This document shows, piece by piece, positions 17,796 through 24,880 of a stretch of 64,000 bases of DNA. The DNA lies in NCBI GenBank assembly GCA_902790625.1, contig CADASP010000005.1:124001-188000 (forward strand), written 5' to 3'. The translations under genes were made by a program, and so were the position numbers. The number at the start of each line of letters is the position of its first letter. Position 1 is the first letter of the stretch. This DNA comes from an uncultured Prevotellaceae bacterium (GTDB taxonomy: Bacteria; Bacteroidota; Bacteroidia; Bacteroidales; Bacteroidaceae). The notes beneath the pieces are model-generated. The model was given only the letters and a program-made list of their open reading frames with translations, ran no database searches and was not told the DNA's origin.

Positions 17796-20450
17796 ATGAG
17801 AAGACACATTGTTACTGCCATGATGATGGCATTGCTGGCGACGACGCTGACGGCACAGACGGGCAGTGGACTGTCGACCACGCGCCAGGAGTCGGGCTTC
17901 GTGCCCGAGGGCTATCAGCTCGACTGGAGCGACGAGTTTGAGGGCACCGAACTGAACACTCAAGACTGGAAATTCGAGATTCAAGACCCAGGCTGGGTGA
18001 ACAACGAGTTGCAGCGCTATGTGGGCAAGACCTACAAAGGACAGAAGGTGGTGTTCGTCGGCGACGACCACCTCACCATCCGGTGCCAGAAAATCGACGG
18101 ACAGGTGGTGAGCGGACGCATCAACGCACGCCCATCCACAGGCTGGCGCTACGGCTATTTCGAGGCACGCATCAAACTGCCCAAGGGAAAGGGCACATGG
18201 CCCGCCTTCTGGATGATGCCCACCAACGTGGACTGGAGCACCAACCCCTGGCCGCGATGTGGCGAGATTGACATCATGGAGGAGGTGGGCTACCATGCGG
18301 GGTATGTGTCGTCGAGCATACACTGCGACGCCTACAACCACACGAAGGGCACGCAGAAGACGCACGAGATGTATATGCCCACCGCCGAGGACGAGTATCA
18401 CATCTATGGACTGGAGTGGACAGCCGACCGACTGACTTTCTACGTCGACGGGCAGCTGCAACTGCAGTTCAACAAGGAGAGCGACGACCACGCCGTGTGG
18501 CCCTTCCACTATGCCTTCCACCCCATCCTCAATCTGGCTTGGGGAGGCTCATGGGGCGGCGCACAAGGTGTTGACGAGAGCGCCCTGCCCGCCGAGATGT
18601 TGGTGGATTATGTTCGCGTGTACAAGAAGCCCATGCCCGCCACGGCCAAGAAGGTGGTGGCCTACGTCACGTCGTGGAGTTCCATCCCCGTAGACCCGAT
18701 GGTGATGACCCACATCAACTATGCCTTCGGCGGCGTGGGCGACGATAGCCGCGTGTATGTCGACGGCACCAACCGCTTCCGCCAGGTGGTGGAGCTGAAG
18801 AAGCAGAACCCCGCACTGAAGGTGCTGCTGAGCATCGGCGGATGGGGCCGTGGCAAGTTCACGCCCATGGCGGCAAGCAGCGAGAAGCGCCAACTCTTCG
18901 CACAGTCGTGTCTGGAGTTCTGCCAACAATGGGGCATCGACGGCATCGACATCGACTGGGAGTTCCCAGGCAGCAACTCAAGCGGCGAGGCATCGCCCAC
19001 CGACGAGAAGCAGAACTACACCCTGCTGATGCGCGACCTGCGCCAAGCACTGGGCGACACGCTACTGCTCACCATGGCATCGCAGGCGGGAGCAGGATAC
19101 TACGACTTCAAGGCGTGCATGCCTTACCTCGACTTTGTCAACGTGATGACCTACGACATGGCATCGCCACCCAACCACCACTCGGCACTCTACCGAGGCG
19201 GACAGGTGGGCAAGGGATGGATGGTGGCCACGGAGGCCATCGAAGCGCACTTGAAGGCGGGCGTGCCAACTGACAAGCTGGTGATGGGGCTGGCCTTCTA
19301 TGGCAACGGCAACGCCGACGGAAGCGGCTCGGCAGGACAAATCAGTCTGCAGGAGATTGAAGACGGCATCAGAAGCGGCAAATGGACCGACCACTGGGAC
19401 GACGTGGCGAAGGTGCCCTACGTCACCAACCAGCAGGGGCAGTTCGTCTATGGCTACGACAACCAGCGCTCGCTCACCATCAAGTGCCAGTACATCGTAG
19501 ACCAAGACTTGGCGGGAGGCATGTATTGGGAATATGCCAACGACAACAACATGGGCACCGAGCGCAACACCGTGTACGACTGTTTGATAGGCAACGCCAC
19601 GCAGAAGGACAACCTCTACTTAGGCGACACACGGATGGAATACACGGGGCGCAACACCTACACCGCCACCCTCGCCCTGCAGCAGGGACAGACCTACGCC
19701 GTCACGGGCGACAAGACCATGACGAGCGACAGCTGGTACTACGACCCAGACTTCTTTGAGCCAACAGTCGATGGTGCCTACCGTTTTCGCGCAATCAGCG
19801 GCGACTATGAGGTGAAAGCCGACTTTGGCAACCAGTGCTTCCGCGTGACACCCCTCGGCAACGACGGACAGCCACGGCGCTACAACACAAGCGACGGCAC
19901 GGGCTGCATCTGGCTCATCGGGGCCGCCAACAGCGTGGGCAAGCCAGCCTACGACCCTGAAGGAGGCGACGGATGGGACGAGAGCCAAGCCCTGCCCCTG
20001 GCAGCCATCGCCCCCCACCGCCACCAAATCACCTTGGAGACAGGACGACAAATCAGTGCTGGACAGGTGAACTTCAAGTTCTTCCACCAGCCCGCCTTCG
20101 GCAACGGCGCCGCCGATGAGTTTCGTGCCGTCGACGGGCCTTGTCTGCTCAGCCTCGCAGACGACTACTATGCCATCGGCAATGGCACCGACGGCCACGA
20201 CAACGGCAACATCTATCGCAAGAGGGCCATACGCCTGAAGCAGACGCTGGTGTTCACCATCGACACCACCAACCCAACGGATGCCGTGCTCACCATCAAC
20301 AACCTCACCACGGGCATCAGCCATCTGCAGCGCACCGCCAACGACGACACCCGCCGCTACGACCTCAGTGGCCGCCCGATGTCGCACCGTCTTCCCGCGC
20401 GAGGGCTTTACATCCAGTCCCACAAAAAGCGAGTAGCAATCAGCAATTAG
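17796..20450 (+). CDS. GH16-GH18 fusion: beta-1,3-glucanase plus chitinase-type enzyme with binding-like module
   Basis: 884 residues, signal peptide to about residue 20. Residues 38-278 are a laminarinase-type GH16 domain with the catalytic ExDxxE at Glu157-Asp159-Glu162 (GEIDIMEE) and WPAFWMMP. Residues about 284-605 are a GH18 domain with strand SIGGW and DxxDxDxE at Asp382-Glu389 (DGIDIDWE), plus VMTYDM. Residues about 610-884 are a module homologous to the last module of the 5198-7561 protein (shared pattern YYxPDxF..DGxxxFxAxxGxY). The end (YDLSGRPMSHRLPARGLYIQ) is sorting-like. All catalytic residues are intact. The pairing suggests attack on a wall where beta-1,3-glucan and chitin occur together. 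GH18 could instead be an endo-N-acetylglucosaminidase. Confidence 0.92.
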   Translation: MRRHIVTAMMMALLATTLTAQTGSGLSTTRQESGFVPEGYQLDWSDEFEGTELNTQDWKFEIQDPGWVNNELQRYVGKTYKGQKVVFVGDDHLTIRCQKIDGQVVSGRINARPSTGWRYGYFEARIKLPKGKGTWPAFWMMPTNVDWSTNPWPRCGEIDIMEEVGYHAGYVSSSIHCDAYNHTKGTQKTHEMYMPTAEDEYHIYGLEWTADRLTFYVDGQLQLQFNKESDDHAVWPFHYAFHPILNLAWGGSWGGAQGVDESALPAEMLVDYVRVYKKPMPATAKKVVAYVTSWSSIPVDPMVMTHINYAFGGVGDDSRVYVDGTNRFRQVVELKKQNPALKVLLSIGGWGRGKFTPMAASSEKRQLFAQSCLEFCQQWGIDGIDIDWEFPGSNSSGEASPTDEKQNYTLLMRDLRQALGDTLLLTMASQAGAGYYDFKACMPYLDFVNVMTYDMASPPNHHSALYRGGQVGKGWMVATEAIEAHLKAGVPTDKLVMGLAFYGNGNADGSGSAGQISLQEIEDGIRSGKWTDHWDDVAKVPYVTNQQGQFVYGYDNQRSLTIKCQYIVDQDLAGGMYWEYANDNNMGTERNTVYDCLIGNATQKDNLYLGDTRMEYTGRNTYTATLALQQGQTYAVTGDKTMTSDSWYYDPDFFEPTVDGAYRFRAISGDYEVKADFGNQCFRVTPLGNDGQPRRYNTSDGTGCIWLIGAANSVGKPAYDPEGGDGWDESQALPLAAIAPHRHQITLETGRQISAGQVNFKFFHQPAFGNGAADEFRAVDGPCLLSLADDYYAIGNGTDGHDNGNIYRKRAIRLKQTLVFTIDTTNPTDAVLTINNLTTGISHLQRTANDDTRRYDLSGRPMSHRLPARGLYIQSHKKRVAISN

Positions 20451-20502
20451 CCGTTGGCAACACCCATCCACCCCATTTTCCCCCATTCACCCCATCCACC
20501 CC

Positions 20503-21258
20503 ATGAAAAAAATTCTCTCCCTTCTCTTCCTCCTCTACGTCCTCTCTTCCTCTGCCACCACCCGCGTACTGGTTCTCGCCGAGCGGGGCGGGCTGCACGA
20601 GCCTTTCACCGCTCGCGGCCTGCAGTGGCTGGAGCAGAACAAGGAGCGGCTGCACCTGCAGCTCACCATCGTCAACGATGCCATCAACCTGGCCAAGGGC
20701 GACATCGCACGCCACCAACTGATTCTGCAGCTCAACCACCCGCCCTACGCCTGGAGCGAAGATGCCAGCAAAGAGTTTCAGCAGTACATCGACAATGGCA
20801 AGGGGGGCTATGTGGGCCTGCACCATGCCACCCTGCTCGGCTCATTCGACGGCTACGGGCTGTGGCAGTGGTTCAGCGACTTCATGGGCGGCATCGTCTA
20901 CAAGAACTACATCGCCCAGAAGTGCGACGGTACCGTGCAGGTGGAAGACCCCACACACCCCGTGATGCAAGGCGTGGCCACCACCTTCGTCATCCCCGAC
21001 GACGAATGGTATATCTATGAGCAGAACCCGCGCCGCAACGTGCACGTGCTGGCACATGTCGACGAGGCGAGCTACACCACCGACACCGACATCCGCATGG
21101 GCGACCACCCCGTCGTCTGGACCAACACCGCCAAGCCCGCACGCAACGTCTACTTCCAGTTTGGCCACAGCGCACTGCTCTGGGACAACGCTGCCTTCCT
21201 GCAGCTATTCGAGAACGCCATTCGATGGGCGGCTGGCACCACGACAGAACATCCATAA
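20503..21258 (+). CDS. Secreted ThuA-like protein 1
   Basis: 251 residues with a cleavable N-terminal signal (MKKILSLLFLLYVLSSSATT). The rest is the ThuA-like (trehalose utilisation, class I glutamine amidotransferase-like) fold: RVLVLAERGGLHEPFTARGL, GGYVGLHHATLLG, FVIPDDEWYIY, and NVYFQFGHSALLWDN near the end. ThuA-like proteins are linked to handling oxidised sugars, but their reaction is poorly defined. It starts 52 bases after the GH16-GH18 gene and is followed by a second ThuA-like gene 26 bases on. Likely periplasmic. Confidence 0.85.
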   Translation: MKKILSLLFLLYVLSSSATTRVLVLAERGGLHEPFTARGLQWLEQNKERLHLQLTIVNDAINLAKGDIARHQLILQLNHPPYAWSEDASKEFQQYIDNGKGGYVGLHHATLLGSFDGYGLWQWFSDFMGGIVYKNYIAQKCDGTVQVEDPTHPVMQGVATTFVIPDDEWYIYEQNPRRNVHVLAHVDEASYTTDTDIRMGDHPVVWTNTAKPARNVYFQFGHSALLWDNAAFLQLFENAIRWAAGTTTEHP

Positions 21259-21284
21259 GAATCCGTTGCTCAAATAAAAACAGA

Positions 21285-22088
21285 ATGATGAAACGTATTA
21301 TCCCCTATCTTCTTTTCGTTGTTTTGTGTGGGCAGTTCACTCCTGCCTGTGCACAAGACTATGCCCGTGAACCCCGATTCCGCGCCCTCGTCTATTGGGA
21401 ACCGGGAGCCGAAGAGGCACACGTGCAGTTCGACAAGCAGGCGATGGAGTTCCTGCACAAGCTGACTTACGGCGAGGGGTGGATAATGGACCGCACCACC
21501 TCGCTGGCGGGCTACACGCTGGAACGGCTGAAGCAGTATAGCGTGGTGATTGCACTCAACGCGCAGCCTCATGCACCCGAAGAGCGACAAGCCTTTGAAG
21601 AATATATGGAGCAGGGAGGGGGCTGGCTGGGGTTCCATGCTGCCGCCTACAACGACCGCAACACCCACTGGCCTTGGTTCAACAAGTTCTTGGGATGTGG
21701 CACGTTCTACTGCAACAACTGGCCACCACAGGCAGCCCTCGTCTGTTGCGACACACAGCAGAACCCCGTCACCAGGTCGCTGCCCGCCGAGTTCGTGGCA
21801 CCGCCCAGCGAGTTCTACCAGTGGCAGCCATCGCCAAGGGAGAACCCCGACGTGGAGGTGCTGCTGAGCATCTCGCCGAAGATGTTTCCCTTCGGCATCA
21901 AGGACATTGTACACGGCGGCGATTTCCCCATCGTGTGGACCAACAAGAACTACCGCATGGTGTATCTGAACATGGGGCACGGCGACGAGGGATTCATCGA
22001 CGCCACGCAGCAGCTGCTCTTCACCAATGCCCTGCGATGGGTGGTGAGCCGCGACCCCAAGAGCAAACTCCTAACTCCTCACTCCTAA
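21285..22088 (+). CDS. Secreted ThuA-like protein 2
   Basis: Start at MMKRIIPYLLFVVLCG (21285), where a signal peptide to about residue 25 begins. 267 residues with the same fold as the preceding gene: RALVYWEPGAEEAHVQFD, GGGWLGFHAAAYN, DFPIVWTNKNYRMVYLNMGHG. The two are clearly paralogous but divergent, so this is an old duplication. The C-terminus (SKLLTPHS) is encoded by the ACTCCT repeat that also supplies the tail of the convergent regulator; the two genes overlap by 18 bases in that repeat. Confidence 0.85.
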   Translation: MMKRIIPYLLFVVLCGQFTPACAQDYAREPRFRALVYWEPGAEEAHVQFDKQAMEFLHKLTYGEGWIMDRTTSLAGYTLERLKQYSVVIALNAQPHAPEERQAFEEYMEQGGGWLGFHAAAYNDRNTHWPWFNKFLGCGTFYCNNWPPQAALVCCDTQQNPVTRSLPAEFVAPPSEFYQWQPSPRENPDVEVLLSISPKMFPFGIKDIVHGGDFPIVWTNKNYRMVYLNMGHGDEGFIDATQQLLFTNALRWVVSRDPKSKLLTPHS

Positions 22089-22106
22089 CTCCTCACTCCT
22101 CAGCCC
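22065..22106. repeat. ACTCCTCACTCCTAACTCCT repeat shared by two convergent gene ends
   Basis: Copies of AACTCCTCACTCCT run through the 3' ends of the ThuA2 gene (plus) and the DUF6377 regulator (minus). On the minus strand it codes for SEELGVRS, the same peptide found inside dxs. This is the same repeat family as 42876-42967. Confidence 0.8.
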
Positions 22107-23789
22107 TATCTCCTTCACCATCCGCTCAAATTCGTCGCGGTTGCCAGCGGCCTTGTTCTTGATGCGGGCGCGATAGGCATAGATGGAGTTGGGGCTGTAG
22201 TGCAGGAACTCGGCAATCTTTGAACTCTCGTCGATACCCAGACGGATGAGCGCAAAGATGCGGAGGTCGGTGTTCAGGCGATGTCCCTCGGCGGGCGTAA
22301 TCTGCTCGTTGGGGCGCAGCAGACTGTTGAAGTCGGCAACGAAGGTGGGGAAGAGGTGCAGGAACACCTGGTCGAAATTATCGAAGAGCTCCTTCAGCTC
22401 GTCCTCTTTCAGCTGCTCCGACCCAGTCATGCGCAGCAGGTCGGCATGCTGGCCTGCCTTCAGCTTGCGGTTCACACGGATGCGATAGTTGTCGAGCTTG
22501 TCGATATAATCCGAGCACATGTTGAGGAACTTGCCGATGTATTCGTCTTTCACGCGATTGGAGTCGTTCAGGTGGAGCACGGCCTGGCGCAGCTGGCCAT
22601 TGATGTCCGAGAGCATCCGGTTGGCCTCCGAGAGGTTGTCGTTCTTCACCGACAGCTGCCCGTTGAGGGCCGACAACTGCCTATTGGCTGCTGCCAGCTC
22701 GCTCTCGGCCACGGCCAACTGTTTGCGCTTCTTCGACACATAGAAGAGCAGGCACAGCAGCACCACGGCCAGCAAGCTGATGGCGCCTATCGTCCAGCGC
22801 AGGTTGCTGTTGGCTTGGTGCAGGTTGGCTTTATACTTGTCGTTGATGCGGGTCAGGATGGGCGACACCAACCACGAACGCATGTGGGGACTGAACTGCG
22901 AGATGCAGCCCCACGAGAAGTCCATGTAGCGATAGGCGCGGTCCAGGTCGCCGTCGTCCTGCATGATGGAGTTGGCCAAGCTCCATAGCGCCGACTGATC
23001 CATGATGGCCTGGCGGATGTCGGTGAGCGCCGACTGTATGAGCCAGTAGCGCTGCATCGTCACGTCGCCCTTGCGCTTGTAAATCTCCGATCGGAAGAAG
23101 GCCATGATGGCATAGTCGCGCGTGCCAGGCAGCACCTTTGCCAGCCATTGGTCGCTAAAGGGCAGCGCCTCGTCGGGGGTGCCACGGTTGTTGAGCATGC
23201 GCGACATCAGCTCAGCATAGGCCGCCGACTCATGGGGCAGCAGGGTGAGCAGCGTGTCGCGGATGGCGTTGGCCTTAGAATGAAACTGCTGACTCAGCTC
23301 GGGGTCGTGCGAATAGAAGCCCATCTCGCCATAGAGATGGTTGCGCCCAGAGAGGTACAAGAGGCGCGTCGCGCTGTCCATCTGCTCGATGGGTATGCGG
23401 TTGTAGCGGATTTCGGCCTCGGAGTAGAAGCCCGTCTCCGACAGCTGATGAGCCATCGCCAGCTCGCTCTGCGACACCAGGTCGCCACGATTCATACGGC
23501 GGGCCAACTCCAGGCAGCGCTGCAGATAGGACAGCGTGGAGTCGCTCACGAAAGCCACGTACTCGCGATACAGGCTCCATGAGAAGCGGTAGCGCTCTTC
23601 ATCGTCGCGGCACGAAGCGTACTGCTTCTTCAAGATTTCGATGGCATCGGTCTTCTGCTTCTGGAAGATGGCGGCAGAGTCGATGGCGGCATCCAGCTCC
23701 TTATAGAGCGGGCGCAAATCCACCTGCTGCTGGCCAAAGACAGGGAAGCACCAGCAAAAAAGGAATATGATGAAAGCCGTTTTTCTCAT
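22071..23789 (-). CDS. DUF6377-type membrane-spanning transcriptional regulator
   Basis: 572 residues. An N-terminal signal (MRKTAFIIFLFCWCFPVFG) leads into a helical TPR-like sensor (about 25-325), a transmembrane segment (WTIGAISLLAVVLLCLLFYV, about 330-350), a long coiled coil (about 355-420, KNDNLSEANRMLSDINGQL) and a C-terminal helix-turn-helix (IAEFLHYSPNSIYAYRARIK). This is the topology of SusR-like regulators: sensing in the periplasm and DNA binding in the cytoplasm without a kinase. Its position at the end of the PUL makes it the likely activator. The last residues (SEELGVRS) come from a repeat. It has its own promoter at 23811-23840. Confidence 0.86.
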   Translation of the reverse strand: MRKTAFIIFLFCWCFPVFGQQQVDLRPLYKELDAAIDSAAIFQKQKTDAIEILKKQYASCRDDEERYRFSWSLYREYVAFVSDSTLSYLQRCLELARRMNRGDLVSQSELAMAHQLSETGFYSEAEIRYNRIPIEQMDSATRLLYLSGRNHLYGEMGFYSHDPELSQQFHSKANAIRDTLLTLLPHESAAYAELMSRMLNNRGTPDEALPFSDQWLAKVLPGTRDYAIMAFFRSEIYKRKGDVTMQRYWLIQSALTDIRQAIMDQSALWSLANSIMQDDGDLDRAYRYMDFSWGCISQFSPHMRSWLVSPILTRINDKYKANLHQANSNLRWTIGAISLLAVVLLCLLFYVSKKRKQLAVAESELAAANRQLSALNGQLSVKNDNLSEANRMLSDINGQLRQAVLHLNDSNRVKDEYIGKFLNMCSDYIDKLDNYRIRVNRKLKAGQHADLLRMTGSEQLKEDELKELFDNFDQVFLHLFPTFVADFNSLLRPNEQITPAEGHRLNTDLRIFALIRLGIDESSKIAEFLHYSPNSIYAYRARIKNKAAGNRDEFERMVKEIGLRSEELGVRS

Positions 23790-23810
23790 ACAGGTTAGCT
23801 ATTCAGTTTG

Positions 23811-23840
23811 CAAAGATAAGCATTTTTTTTCATCCGACAA
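23811..23840 (-). promoter_or_regulatory. Promoter of the DUF6377 regulator
   Basis: Minus strand TATCTTTG (23811-23818) with TTGT (23837-23840) 18 bases upstream. The -7 box matches the consensus; spacing is one base short. The ATG at 23789 follows about 20 bases later. Confidence 0.6.
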
Positions 23841-23871
23841 GAATTCTTGTCAAAAAAAACCGCCATTGGAG

Positions 23872-23902
23872 TTGCGTATATGCCGACAAATGCCTACCTT
23901 TG
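23872..23902 (+). promoter_or_regulatory. Promoter of the lipoprotein gene
   Basis: TTGC (23872-23875), 19 bases, TACCTTTG (23895-23902), a good Bacteroides-type promoter. The ATG at 23956 lies about 50 bases downstream, so the longer reading frame beginning upstream of it is not translated. Confidence 0.75.
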
Positions 23903-23955
23903 CAGATTGTAATGACAATCTCATTCAAACAGAACCAATTAAAACCCCACTGAAC

Positions 23956-24762
23956 ATGAAAAAAGTTTACCTGGCACTGATGTGCATGGCAAGCCTCGTC
24001 ATGACGACGGCTTGCGGAGGCGACAAGAAAGCCGACAAGGCTGCCGACACCGAGAGTGAGAACACCGAGATGACCACCGACAACGAGCAGGCCGAAGAGC
24101 AACAGGCAGAAGAGCAGGAGCAGGGCAATGACGAGAGCGTGCTGCTCACTCCCGACAAGGCCGAACTGCTCAACCTCATCGACCTTTACAAGAATGGCGA
24201 CTTCAAGCCCGCCGCCAACATCATCTTCGTCGACACCCTGAAAGGCGAGACGGCTGGCGAGCTGCCCTCGAAGTGGGACGTCAAGGAAGGTAGTGCCGAG
24301 GTGGGCGAGGCCTTGGGACACAAGTACATCGTTCTCTCGGGCGGTTGGTCAACCCTCTTCCCCATGGTGGGCGAGGGCAGCAAGGACTACCTCCCCGACA
24401 ACTTCACCTACGAGTTTGAGTTCCTCTTTGGCGGGGACGTTGTTTTTGAAGTGCAGAGCTATAATGCTGAAGAAGTCGGCATCGGCACCACACGCTTCTG
24501 GCCCGACGGCATGGAATGGAACTATGAGAAGACCGACGAAGAGGGCATCCACGGCGACAAGGGCGAGCTGCACAAACTGCTGAACAGCAAGGGATGGAAC
24601 CACTTCGCATTGAGCTTCAACAAAGGCAACCTGAAGCTCTTCATCAACGGTAAGCGCGTGGCCAACCTGCCCAACATCATGCAGCCTGGCTATATCACCA
24701 TCGTGGGCAGTGGTGCCAACGGCGAGAGCCACTTCATCAAGAACGTCTGCATACGCAAATGA
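23956..24762 (+). CDS. Lipoprotein with acidic linker and LamG-like domain
   Basis: Start MKKVYLALMCMASLVMTTAC after the promoter; 268 residues. Lipobox MTTACGGD, then a Glu/Gln-rich linker (about 30-60) likely to span from the membrane. Residues about 80-268 look like a concanavalin/LamG sandwich: GELPSKWDVKEGSAEV, FTYEFEFLFGGD, HFALSFNKGNLKLFINGKRV. Similar sequence precedes OmpA domains in some Bacteroidota proteins, but no OmpA domain is present. Function unknown; a surface or periplasmic binding role is possible. The stop codon lies in the left arm of an inverted repeat. Confidence 0.75.
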   Translation: MKKVYLALMCMASLVMTTACGGDKKADKAADTESENTEMTTDNEQAEEQQAEEQEQGNDESVLLTPDKAELLNLIDLYKNGDFKPAANIIFVDTLKGETAGELPSKWDVKEGSAEVGEALGHKYIVLSGGWSTLFPMVGEGSKDYLPDNFTYEFEFLFGGDVVFEVQSYNAEEVGIGTTRFWPDGMEWNYEKTDEEGIHGDKGELHKLLNSKGWNHFALSFNKGNLKLFINGKRVANLPNIMQPGYITIVGSGANGESHFIKNVCIRK

Positions 24763-24848
24763 AGAATGAAGAGTGAAGAATGAAGAGTGAAGAATCGGCT
24801 TGTGCCGTCAGATGTGCGGTAGCAAATTCTTCACTCTTCATTCTTCAT
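24759..24848. repeat. Perfect 23-base inverted repeat, possible terminator
   Basis: ATGAAGAATGAAGAGTGAAG... at 24759-24781 is exactly complementary to 24826-24848, around a loop of about 44 bases that includes a partial second copy of the left arm. It overlaps the lipoprotein stop codon. It could form a long hairpin and separate this gene from iorA. The repeat type (GAAGAATGAAGAGT) resembles the GAGGAGT repeats of dxs. Confidence 0.75.
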
Positions 24849-24880
24849 TTTGAAAGATTGTTCAACTTAAACCCTTTAAT

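Noticed and set aside
17796..20450. Suspicion that the GH16-GH18 fusion is an assembly or frameshift artefact
   Set aside because: The frame is open through both domains with a normal linker (YKKPMPATAKKVVAYV) and one shared C-terminal module; nothing suggests a junction error.
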